Source: Austropuccinia psidii (lineage: Eukaryota > Basidiomycota > Pucciniomycetes > Pucciniales > Sphaerophragmiaceae). From it: a stretch of DNA of 64,000 nucleotides. Below are positions 36,516-46,518 of the stretch, piece after piece. How positions within the stretch are numbered: the first letter of the stretch is position 1; the number at the start of each line of letters is the position of its first letter. Made by a program: the position numbers and the translations under genes. Below the pieces are notes generated by a model. It saw nothing but the letters and a program-made list of their open reading frames with translations. It was not told where the DNA came from and searched no databases. The stretch is taken from positions 17,510,975 through 17,574,974 of the forward strand of contig JALGQZ010000011.1 in NCBI GenBank assembly GCA_023105745.1. Reading direction: 5' to 3'.

Positions 36516-37377
36516 TCACGAAGAAGTGGAGGACGACGAGTTTGTTGGACCTGGCAAAGCGCCATCATCGACCCAGCTGGCTTCGACTGTTTCCCGAACT
36601 TTCTTAATATAATCCTTCATGTTATCTCGATACAAGTTTGCTGCTTCTGCGTTGGCAGGTCTGCAAATAATATCATATTGCAATAATCAGCCATGATAAG
36701 CCTGACAAATTGGATCTGCGGTTAGCTTCAGCTTACGAGTTGGGGTTTGGGTCATGTAGCAAAGACTGAACCGATGTTAAGATAGCTGCAACATCATACG
36801 TCGGTGACCAACGATTTTGGAGAATGTCGAGGCACAACTCTCCGTTGGCGTATACGTTAGGGTGAAACATTTTTGATAAAAACTTGACCGTTGGGGCTAA
36901 AAAACAAATCCTTTTTCTTTCAGTTAAAATCAAAGCGAGATTGTGAATCAAGCCGAAATGAGTACAGACGCTTGTTCGGATATGATTCGTCAAATGTTAG
37001 AATTAATCTAAATGTTCCATCTTCAAATGGCGTATCAGCTTGCAAGATAATATGAGGTCACCAACAAGCCCAAGACAATGCAATAAATATCCCATAAATC
37101 AACCATTAGCACAACATACACTTGATTCAATGAATATATGCCAAAATATTTTGAGCAACAAAAAAGCACTTTACCAGGTCCGAAGATAACAGCATTCCAA
37201 ACCATGATATTATCGGGACAGGGAGCGCCACTGATTCCTCCTGGTGGGTCCGATGACAATCGTTTGAAGTCTCGAATAAGCCTTCTGCGAGATGCGGTCG
37301 ACTGCACAGTTTGTAGAGCATTTGCTGAGCCTCACACTGCAATAAGGGATATAAGCAATACATAAGGAACCGACCAT
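36516..37377 (-). CDS. RAD6: RAD6/UBC2-type ubiquitin-conjugating enzyme E2
   Basis: Five exons on minus: 37377-37375 (only the ATG), 37301-37175, 37038-36970, 36896-36737, 36660-36516. Introns of 73, 136, 73 and 76 nt are GT...AG and phases agree, giving 167 residues. Known landmarks are present: [52 protein letters not shown] and [14 protein letters not shown]. The active-site Cys is residue 88, exactly as in yeast Rad6, which supports the three-base first exon. Rad6 with ring E3 partners ubiquitinates histone H2B and PCNA, in transcription and post-replication repair. The end is a short Ser/Thr-rich tail, not the acidic tail of budding yeast. The first 5' splice site (GTCGGT) is unusual. 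The gene appears intact. Confidence 0.93.
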
Positions 37378-37719
37378 TTTGAGAATTTAAGAAATTAACG
37401 TTGCAAGAACCGAGCAAAGTATCGATGGCCACGCCTGGTGAATGGAGAAATACTTAAGTGAACCTGTATGGGATGGATGCTTGTCTAGCAAGATGAGAAG
37501 ATTCAAGGTGGATGGACGAGGGCGAGGAGGGGCGCAGGGACGGTGGTGGCTCCGATCCAGGCAGAGGCGGGGCGAGGACATCTGTGTGAAATGCCAGGTT
37601 TCATAGGCGACACCCAAACGGGCACCAGGGGAGCTTGGCGGCTGGTGTGAGAAGAGCGGGGTCGATTGGAGTTCAACCGCTTGTTGAAGGACTCATAATA
37701 GAGCTGCTAAGACTCAATA
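37378..37719 (-). promoter_or_regulatory. upstream region of the RAD6-type gene
   Basis: CpG-rich sequence (about 37,480-37,680) with C-rich runs on the gene strand, for example CCTCGCCCTCGTCC, between the ATG and the foldback element. It probably holds the 5' UTR and promoter. The open frames here have no homology. Confidence 0.45.
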
Positions 37720-38412
37720 GGGGTTTCATTCCTTGACTGACTCACTACTATCCATGTGTCTGATTAGAGCTGGTTTTGAGATGTGACTGGCATGAAAGAA
37801 GACAGCAAATCAGATGGCTCTCCAAGTTAGCCAGAGCCCTTTTGGAACAATTTTGTCCTGAAATAGGGCAACTCTTTCTTATAATGGCTACGCTTTTGCA
37901 CCATTTCTATTGAGATACAGCCAATGTTTGAATCCAAAAACTCAAAAGGGAAAATAAATTCAGATTACTTCTAATTTTTCAAAATTCAAAATCAGACATA
38001 GAATCAGTCATAAATCTTCATGATTGATTTCAAAAGAAAAAAGTGGCAAATAAGTCAAGGGATGAAACCCCCTATTTGTCGTTTTCTCTTTTGAATCCGT
38101 ATAAAAAATAAATAAATAAATAAATCAGTTTGACTGGTTAGAAAATCAGTCATCAATCTTGATGACTGATTTTGAATTTTGAAAAATCAGAATTTTTTGC
38201 CCTTTCGAGTTTCAGACACAAAAATTGGCTATAAAAACCTACCCACTATAAGAAACTGTTACCCTATTTCAGGAAAAAAATGGTCCACAAGGGCTCCAGT
38301 CAACTTGCAGAAACATCTGAGTTGATTTCTGCTTTTGTTGGAAGCCACATCTCAGATAAAGTTCTAATTGGACACATCGATAGTGGTGAGTCAGTCAAGT
38401 AATGAAACCTCC
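37720..38412. mobile_element. foldback/MITE-like element with long inverted arms
   Basis: The left arm from 37,720 (GGGGTTTCATTCCTTGACTG) to about 38,035 matches the reverse complement of 38,125-38,412 imperfectly over about 300 bp. Shared blocks include TGAGATGTG, CCTGAAATAGGG, TTTCTTATA and CAAAATTCAAAATCAG. A third terminal copy (AGTCAAGGGATGAAACCCC, 38,054-38,072) sits in the middle, next to an AAAT microsatellite, and pairs with the left terminus over 19 bp with one mismatch. TA precedes the left end and follows the middle and right ends, as in TA-targeting elements. No coding capacity. Confidence 0.75.
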
Positions 38413-39150
38413 TAATGAGCCAGCTCTTGGATTTGATGTGGATCCTGATCTGCTCTTAGTGGCATGGTTGGAACTCAGTCCTTCAGTTGGCTGGAAAACT
38501 TTTAGCACAAAAACCAAGGCTGCATAAGTCATTGGAATACTACTGGTGCAATATTTGTCAGTGATGAATAATCTGAGAAAGGATATGGAGAAAATTCAAA
38601 GTCAACAATATAAGCCTGAATAACTTCGTGGTTTTACTTGATGGCTCAACTATTTAGTTTTGTATGATTTTTCTATCTTAATTTTAAATTTTACTCTCGA
38701 AATTTGTTTCTTTGAAATCCCTGACAGAAACCAAAAGATATCTTCGATCAAAATACCAATTGATGACAATTTCCAACAATAAAAGAGTATTAGTAATTAA
38801 ATTTGACATGAAATTTGTCTCGTGAAAAATTAAGCATAGTATAGGACGGAAAAGTATTTTATGATTTCATTCCTAGGGTTACTTTTAGGGATAAGTGAAG
38901 TATTGAAGAAAAAGTCCTTTAATTCCCAACTGAGTAATACATAAGCCACTACCCTATCATACATAGAATTTCTATGATAAAGAAATTCAATTTTTATAAA
39001 CTCAAATCAACTATCTACATTTGAGTATAAAAATCACTTTTTTTTACTGAATTCCTCCATTTCCTTCACCAGCTCAGATACAGTAGAGCTTTTCCAGACC
39101 CATAAACCCTATTCACCCAGGTGCTTTTGGTTCCACAGAGACAGTGCCTT
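38413..39150. other. spacer, no feature recognised
   Basis: No coding homology or clear repeat between the foldback element and the copia LTR. Confidence 0.6.
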
Positions 39151-39384
39151 TGTTAGAGTGTTCCACCGTTTAACAGGGATTTTCAATCTGAATCATTTGT
39201 TTCATTCAATTATTTGTAGTTTTTATTGCACAAAAATAAAATACTTTTGTATATTTGCTTATTGTTTTATTTTTACTAAAATATACTGTAATCTTTAGTA
39301 TTTAAAGAGACAGTACTTTGTTGTAACTTAGATATGACAAAGATAAATATTTGAAATAAAATAAATAAATTAGTAATCTAATCA
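39151..39384 (+). repeat. left LTR of the copia-like element
   Basis: 234 bp, TGTTAGAGTG to AATCTAATCA, similar along its length to 40,498-40,731 but with many substitutions, so the insertion is old. A partial match to an initiator-tRNA primer site (TTATCAGTACC) lies in the following 35 bases. Confidence 0.75.
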
Positions 39385-39473
39385 TTTTTTGTGACCACTA
39401 CCTTAACACATTATCAGTACCAATTACTCAGCAATTGGCACCAATTTTTATTTAAAGCACTCAAGTCATTTTC

Positions 39474-39480
<7 letters not shown>

Positions 39481-39508
<28 letters not shown>
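39481..39508. repeat. AT dinucleotide microsatellite
   Basis: Fourteen consecutive AT units inside the copia-like element, upstream of its tandem repeats. Confidence 0.9.
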
Positions 39509-39514
<6 letters not shown>

Positions 39515-39586
39515 AGCTGCTAGAACCCATAGGAGGGACCTACTGGTTGAATCACAGCAATAAATAATTCTATTATTATTAATTCA

Positions 39587-39689
39587 CCATAAACTTCAGG
39601 GGATAAAAATCCTAATGGTCATCAGAAATTACAGGGGAAGAAATTCCTACTGGTCGTCATAAATTTAAGGGGAAGAAAAGCCTACTGGT
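39587..39689 (+). repeat. three 33-35-bp tandem units in the copia-like leader
   Basis: Units end CCTAATGGT, CCTACTGGT and CCTACTGGT and share the core AGGGGAAGAAA. They lie between LTR and gag, where packaging or dimerisation signals are usually found. A related partial unit (CCTACTGGTTGA) occurs at about 39,538. Confidence 0.75.
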
Positions 39690-39729
39690 CATCTTATTAT
39701 TCAAATATTTGGGGGAGAGTATCATACTG

Positions 39730-40460
39730 GTTAATATGACATAAAATAAACTTCTCAATTTTCTATTATTGAATTCTGGAAACTACTTCACTTGGGTTAT
39801 AATGATGGAGTCAGAGCTATATAATATTGGTGCACTAGATTTTACTCTGGGAACAGATCAGAAATAAAAAAAATACAAAAAAGCCTTGATAAAAAGGCAT
39901 ACAAACTAATCATTTGCTGTCTAAATCAGGACAATATATCATTTGTTTCAAGCATTCTCAATCCAAACCAAAAAAGAGATTGACACATTCTCTGGAAGAT
40001 TTTAAAAGAAAAATACATGTCAAATGATATATCCAGCCAAAATTTGGAATTTACCAACTTCAGTCAAGTTAAATTCTCACAAAATTCCAATTTTGTTCAA
40101 GAAATTTTTACTAATGTCAGAAAAATGCAGCTTTTAGGCTTTAAGGTAGAAGAGTCAGCATTTATAATCAGAGTTTTAAGCAAGTTTCCACCTGAACTCA
40201 ATTCCTTTGTTTATGTGATGTCACATGGTTTTCAAAATAAAGGTCTAGATTTCACACTAAAGAGGCTAGAGCAAGACCATATACAATTCAGAATAAATGA
40301 AGACAGTAATGAAGCCACAACTGCATTGTACAGCTAAAAAAATAAAAGGTATTGTAACTACTGTAAAAAGAAAAGCCACCTGGAAGAATACTGTTGGAAA
40401 AAGTATCTCAAGAAGAAACAAGCTAACCTCATTGCTCAAGTCAATGTGGATTAGCCTTAA
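39730..40460 (+). pseudogene. Ty1/copia-type gag with zinc knuckle
   Basis: The N-terminal part (about 39,780-40,010) reads NYFTWVIMMESELYNIGAL and, after shifts, KKAYKLIICCLNQDNISFV, like the start of UBN2/Retrotran_gag domains. The frame 40,017-40,337 continues with FTNVRKMQLLGFKVEE, VLSKFPPELNSFV and a terminal helix. After one TAA, the same frame gives the knuckle C-N-Y-C-X4-H-X4-C (about 40,354-40,395) and stops at 40,453. The capsid would package the element's RNA. At least two shifts or stops make this copy non-functional. Confidence 0.75.
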
Positions 40461-40497
40461 ATAGCATTCTAATAATCCACCATCAACAGTGAGAGGG

Positions 40498-40731
40498 TGT
40501 TTTGGTGTATTCCACCGCTTAATGGTACTTTTCATTCTGAATAAAATGTTTCATTTTATTATTTGTACTTTTTATTGAACAAAAGTAATTTTTTTGTATA
40601 TTTGCTTATTGTTTTATTTTCACTAGAGTGTAATGTACTCTTTAATATTTGAAGATAAAATACTTTGTTGTAACTTAAAAATGACAAATATATATATTTA
40701 AAATAGAATAAAGAAATTTGCACTCTCATCA
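40498..40731 (+). repeat. right LTR of the copia-like element
   Basis: TGTTTTGGTGTATTCCACCG to CACTCTCATCA, preceded by the purine tract CAGTGAGAGGG. Same length as the left LTR. Confidence 0.75.
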
Positions 40732-41402
40732 TTGTAATGACCACCATTGTAGGTATACTAGAAGTATTATTGAGAAAATGAATATGCATATAGAAAATTG
40801 AATCTACTCAGTGATAAATTTAAATATGCAAGATTCTAAAATTTGAAATTCTTTACAATAAAAATATTTCTCAGAGGAGATTTTTTATATTTCCTTAATA
40901 TAATACTAATCAAATATATTTTATTAATTTTATAAATATACAGGTACAATACTTTTGTAGGGGAAATTTAAGCCTATCAAATACTATTATATCTAGAGTA
41001 GCTACCATATCAAATTAGTAATAGAAAAAGGAATATAAAATTATAGCTGAAATAAAAGGTTAAGGACCTTTGACTGCTAGAAGTGCAATAATACTCTATC
41101 CTTCACCTCAATTACCAATTTTTTTTCTGAATCAACTTTATATTATTATATTCACCAGGGTGAATTTTGTTTCAATCACTGGCAATTGACTTCATGTTTC
41201 ACTGCTGTCAGTATAAAATCTTGCTTCAGTCATTTTAGTGTCACATTATAGTCACTGGATTTTATATGCCACCTCACATCTGTGTCAAGACAATATCAAT
41301 TGTCAAATATGTCACCCAAAGAAAAAACCCTTATCAACACCATTCAAAATCTTTGGGTAATAACATCTCATGGTGTAAGCCAACAGTTTAGAATGCTCAG
41401 GC
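40732..41402. other. spacer, no feature recognised
   Basis: A/T-rich, no coding homology. The frames starting at 41,282-41,312 run into the minisatellite. Confidence 0.55.
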
Positions 41403-42030
41403 TCATGCATGAGATGACTTCTGCACTTCCGGATGATAATCTCCCCCTTTACCATGCCTACTATCATGCATGAATTGGCTTCCACACCTCCTGCTAATAA
41501 TTCTTCCAGCTGACAATGCTTATTCTTATGCAAAGATTGGCTTCTGCCCCACCAACTCCACATATCCACCATATACCATACTTATGCTTCCCCACCCTGC
41601 CTCATGATCTCTACAAGTTACCATGCTTATTCTTCCTCACCCAGCCTCATTATTTCCACAAATTACCAGGCTTATGATCCTACACGTCCCTCTCATGTTC
41701 TCAATTTACAATCTTTATTCTCACAAAATGATTGGCTTACCCACAGAAGACTTCATTTTACCGGTTTCCCATCTTTATTCTCATGCAAAGATTGGCTTAA
41801 GCAACACCACCTTTGTAGATCCCCTGTATACCATCCTTACACATTCACACCCCTGCCTCATCATCTCCACATCTTATCATTCTTATGCTCCCACACTTCC
41901 CTCTCCCATTCTAAATTTACCATCCTTAAGCTCATGAAATAACTATATTCTGCACTGAGGCCTGTTCATTTCCCTAATTGGCCATCCTTACACTCAGAGA
42001 AGAATTTGCTTATGCATCATTTCCATTTGT
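41403..42030. repeat. degenerate minisatellite, period about 60-63 bp
   Basis: A recurring segment of the form TTATxCTCATGCAAAGATTGGCTT occurs at 41,403, 41,464, 41,526, 41,721, 41,781, 41,932 and 41,994, with more degenerate units between. The strand is C- and T-rich, and the long overlapping frames here (for example 41,604-41,942) come from the repeat, not from a gene. Confidence 0.65.
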
Positions 42031-42250
42031 AATTTATATCAAACTCTTGAATTCTAATTTACAGTGTCAAAATTTCAACACATAAGTATTTTGTTTGAGG
42101 ATCCTCCTGTCTCACCTCCTCTCCAATTCCCAATGACCAATGCTCTCCCTCAATTTGATATGAGTGACATTTCATAATAGAAAGTGTTTAGAGCCATGGG
42201 GTATGGTGGCTTGTTGGTGTATCTAATTAACCCAATCACAGAAATATGCT
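42031..42250. other. short spacer before the LTR nest
   Basis: No feature recognised. Confidence 0.5.
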
Positions 42251-43201
42251 TGTAAGGTTTGACTATGAATCAATAAGTAAAAATAACTAATATTTTACTT
42301 ATTTTACTCTGAATTTCCTTATGAATAAAGTAAATAAGATACAAATAATCAGAATAATAAATAATTATTGTAATTAAGGCGTAAAAAGAATTATATTATT
42401 GAATAAATAAATATATTAATATATTTAAAGGCACTTTGTTATTGTTACCAACAAATAATGAAGGCGTAAAAAATAATAATAACAATAATATTACTAATAT
42501 TAAATTTATAAATTAAGATAAATACTATTTATATTAATGAAAGAATTATTAAAGGAAATAATGAAGAGAAAATAACCCACTTTTAACACTTAGTATAATA
42601 ATATTGAATGCCTTTACACCAAATAATATAAATAAAACCCATTACAATTGTATTTACAATTAAAAATAAGAGAAATTACAAATTTTCTTAATTTTATGTG
42701 GATTTGAGATTTTTAAGGGAATCATAACAAAACAGCAGAACAATTGAAGTAATCACATCAAAAATGATGATTATAATAAAGATTATCTTTGGTCTATAAT
42801 AATTTAAAAGATTTATATATATATAATAAATATTTTACCTTTGATTTAATTGTTTTAATGTTTTGATATGTTTGAGGGGAAAATAGAGTAAAAAGAGCTC
42901 TATTTATAGTAAATACCTCCCTTCTAGAGTCCAGTAGGCTTCTAATAGACGTGTACTGATTTTATCTACTGGGAATGATCATTATTTTAAGGCTTAGTGA
43001 TGATTACATGATGATCAAACCATCTTATCTAATTATTGCACCATTATTTAGAGTTATCACTATAAATCTAAGTTTGATGACATCATAGGCTTGGCAGAAG
43101 CCTAAAGTTTGTGGAATTTATTAGTATTAATCATAATAAAATATCATTCACCAGTTTTATCACTTATATGATTGTTAAACTTCAAATAAGATGACAGTGA
43201 G
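42251..43201 (-). repeat. LTR of family 3, cut by the family 2 element
   Basis: It matches in reverse orientation the right half of the solo LTR at 6,932-8,896 (about 7,870-8,896), including the TATAAATAGAGCTC stretch. The terminus reads TGTAAGGTTTGACTATGAA on plus. It stops exactly at the family 2 LTR start at 43,202, so the rest should continue after the right family 2 LTR, beyond the window. The last five bases, GTGAG, are the predicted target duplication. Confidence 0.88.
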
Positions 43202-45814
43202 TGTGAGCCTGTGAGGTATGTATAACATAACCATGAGGCCACAAATAACTTTATATACAGTTAAATTTGTCTTTAACAGACTTTTTGATTGAATTTAAAA
43301 TAAAAAATCACAAAAAATAAGTATAACTTTTTTTGGATAAACAAAGTTATAAATATTATGTCATTTTTGGATTCTACACCAAAAATAACCTAGGGTACAT
43401 CCATAAGGTGTTATACCCAAAAACACTTATTTCTTATGTTATTGGAAAATTTAAGAATCTCACAGTACTAATGTGACTTTTTTAACATTTTTTTAAAATT
43501 GTTAAATTTAAGCTTAAATAAGCTTAAATTAAAAGTTGCATAAAGTTTATGCAAACTTACCAAAATTTTAGTTAAAATTGAGGTGTTGTGTATATTTACT
43601 GAATTGGCTAAGGATTTGCCATACAGAATTTAAATCCTGCGTGAGCTCAATTTAAAAAGGTTTAAGGCCATAGTATGGCTTTAAATATATAAAAGGGCAA
43701 AGTCCAACCAGAAAGGTGGGACAAAGGAAAAAGACCAAATAGAGCTGGGGTACCCAACTTTTTGGATCTGCAAGGATTAAGTTAAGGTTGTCCACCTGTA
43801 TTGGAGGATTTTCAAACTTATTTAAACCTTAAGATTAGACTTTGATCCAACACTAAAGTTTAAACTGGTTTTATCCCAATTTAGACAGGAATTTCAAGCT
43901 TCCAAAGGGTAAATCCCAATATGCAGGCTTGAATTCAAGGTTTTAAGAACTGTCAAAGCTTAATTAAGCTTGAAAATCTTCAATAAGCTTGAAACTTCAA
44001 GGTTACAAGAATTAAAACCTTATCAAAAGTTAAGGTTTGGTGTGTATTGCTATTTTACATGGAAAAATAGCAATAACTTCAAAGATTCATTAAAATCCAA
44101 TTCTTAATGGATTTTCTTGAACATTTCACACAGCTTACAATTTAATATTATCTATATATAAATTAAATTTTAAGTATCTTTCATAAATAAATTTCCTGGG
44201 TATTTAGCCTGGAAATTTACTCTTTATATTAAAGCTCAAAGAAAATTATAATTTCTTTAAAAATTAATTAAAAATTGAGTTTAAGAGATTTCTGGTTGAA
44301 ACTCTATTTTTAAGTTGTTCATGTGATGAAATTTGATATAAATGCGTTTATTTATATTAAAAACTTAAAATAATTAGTTTAAATGAGGGTTAAAGTTACA
44401 TGGAGTTAAGAATAACACTGATAACTTTAAATTGGAATTAAAATTAAGTTACCTTAAGTTAAGAGCTTTATTTTTAAGCATAGTTTTTTGGTTTTGACCT
44501 GAGTACGCCCTCTATATCCATTATGAATCATGAGAGCTGCTCTGAAGACATAAAAAGAGTCTTTTCATCACTGTTTTTGTCCATCATTCATTATCAATCC
44601 AATCATATTAGAAATTCAAACAGGTAAAGTTATATTAAATATAAAATCTTATTATTAAAGTAATTCTTAAGTTATTTTATTCTTTATTAATTAAAATTTA
44701 AGAATTGAAATAATAGAATTCAGATTATTGTTGTAATCACCAATAATACATTTTATTATATAAAATTATCATCTTAAATATCTTCTAAAAATCCACAAAT
44801 TCCTCTTAAAAACTCTTTAATCAAAGCTTTTATTATAAAAAGCTGTTTTATCATTAAAAATATTGATTTTTGGCGTGTTTTTAACTTATAAGTATTATTG
44901 AATATAATAACTGTTTTTGTTTGACTTGTTGTATTAAGTAAATATTATAAGTAAGTTTTCTCTAAAGTTCTATATCTTTTTTATCTAGTATTAGTTTTTT
45001 TATATAGAATTTTATTCTATAAGAATTATTTCTGCACAGTATGTGTTTTAATTCTTTTATAAAGAATATTTATATTATTTATAAGTGGTTAATATTCATA
45101 TTTTCCACGTGTAATTGTCCCATTAAGAGCTTTACACTTCTTATTGTTATAACTGTCAGTGACTATAACAATAATAGAATAATTATAATTTATTATAATT
45201 TATTATAATTTATTATAATTTATTATAATTTATTATAATTTATTATAATTTATTATAATTTATTATAATTTATTATAATTTATTATAATTTATTATAATT
45301 TATTATAATTTATTATAATTTATTATAATTTATTATAATTTATTATAATTTATTATAATTTATTATAATTTATTATAATTTATTATAATTTATTATAATT
45401 TATTATAATTTATTATAATTTATTATAATTTATTATAATTTATTATAATTTATTATAATTTATTATAATTTATTATAATTTATTATAATTTATTATAATT
45501 TATTATAATTTATTATAATTTATTATAATTTATTATAATTTATTATAATTTATTATAATTTATTATAATTTATTATAATTTATTATAATTTATTATAATT
45601 TATTATAATTTATTATAATTTATTATAATTTTTTATTATTATTATTATATTTTATAATGATAATTAAATTTATTTTTTTTATATAATTATTTTTAATAAT
45701 TATATTTAAATTTGTGGTTATAATATTTTACTATATTATATATTTCTACTGAGGACAGTCATAGTACTCTTAATATTGCTACTATTATCAATAGCTTCAT
45801 AGACAAACCTTACA
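43202..45814 (+). repeat. left (5') LTR, family 2
   Basis: 2,613 bp, TGTGAGCCTGTGAGGTATG to CATAGACAAACCTTACA. About 440 bp of this length is the decamer array at 45,191-45,630. Without it the LTR equals the 2.17-kb solo copy at 18,631. Confidence 0.93.
45191..45630. repeat. 44 perfect copies of a 10-bp A/T unit
   Basis: The unit TATTATAATT repeats 44 times without an error, inside the LTR just before its 3' end. The solo LTR at 18,631 has only a fraction of one array at this place. The unit contains the palindromes TTATAA and AATT. Confidence 0.97.
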
Positions 45815-45833
45815 TTTGGGGGCTTGGCCATGA
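45815..45833 (+). promoter_or_regulatory. primer-binding-site-like block, family 2
   Basis: TTTGGGGGCTTGGCCATGA directly follows the LTR. The same block in the same position is seen at 4,578-4,595 and 56,131-56,150 (minus). Confidence 0.65.
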
Positions 45834-46353
45834 TTTTAGCCAATTTTTGGGACATAAATCATATTATAGACCTTATTTTACTGTTTTTTGAAGTAAAATT
45901 GCCATATTTACCTTAATATTGGCTTTTTTGGGACTTATCCCTTATAAATAATCTTTATAATATTAATAAAGTTATGTTTTCTTAAGAATATTGTTTGAAA
46001 AAATTCACTATTGAGTGACTTGGAATAAGCTTCTTTTGTCTAACTAGTGGCTTTTTCACATCACAGACTTGAAATTTATTCTTTGAGGTATTCTAGTATA
46101 AAGTGAATAATAATACAATTTTGATTAATAAGCTTGTTAATTGAATAATTATTATTTCTTTAAAGAAAATATAAAATCAAATAAAAATATGAAATTCTTT
46201 ATTAAAAATATTTTTTCTTTTATCTTAGACATTTTTCTTTATTTTTGACGTAATTTGCCATAAATTACATTAAAACAACTTTATTCAATAAGTTGAGTTT
46301 ATAAGTTATTTTTATTGTTTGATAAAATAACTTATATTTTTACTTTTCTCTAG

Positions 46354-46515
46354 TGTCATCAAATAGACACAGCTCTTCAGACTCTGAAGCCCCAGAGTCT
46401 AGTATTGAAATTCAGACTAGCCCAGCACCAAGGGGTTTGATAACCAAAGAACCCTTCAAAGGTCCAGAAGGTGAATTCAATTCATTCTTAGTCTATTTTT
46501 TCTCAAAATTGACGT
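46354..46515 (+). pseudogene. leader frame upstream of gag, family 2
   Basis: After a pyrimidine stretch and AG (TTTACTTTTCTCTAG, ending 46,353) a frame of about 53 codons opens with TGTCATCAAATAG and is rich in Ser, Pro and Glu. It has no ATG and ends just before the gag ATG at 46,519. The position corresponds to the leader frames of the other two elements. Confidence 0.45.
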
Positions 46516-46518
46516 GAA

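Larger units (their letters stand above)
39151..40731 (+). mobile_element. gag-only Ty1/copia-like element (TR-GAG-like)
   Basis: Direct repeats 39,151-39,384 and 40,498-40,731 (234 bp each) start TGTT, share TTCCACCG and TGTATATTTGCTTATTGTTT blocks and end ATCA. They enclose 1.1 kb coding only for a gag domain and zinc knuckle, followed at once by a purine tract (GAGAGGG, 40,491-40,497). There is no room for protease, integrase or reverse transcriptase. Target duplications are not evident (GCCTT versus TTGTA). Such gag-only non-autonomous elements are known from plants. Deletion of pol from a normal copy is the alternative. Confidence 0.7.

Noticed and set aside
37305..37307. Start of the RAD6-type protein at the codon before QSTASRRR
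   Set aside because: The codon is GTG and the sequence TGTGCAG before TCG is a good splice acceptor. Cys88 numbering supports an upstream ATG exon.
41604..41942. Two overlapping frames of more than 100 codons
   Set aside because: Both arise from the degenerate minisatellite. Low complexity (Ser/His/Leu).
45191..45630. Regular short repeats resembling a CRISPR array
   Set aside because: Units are adjacent 10-mers without spacers, inside a fungal retrotransposon LTR.
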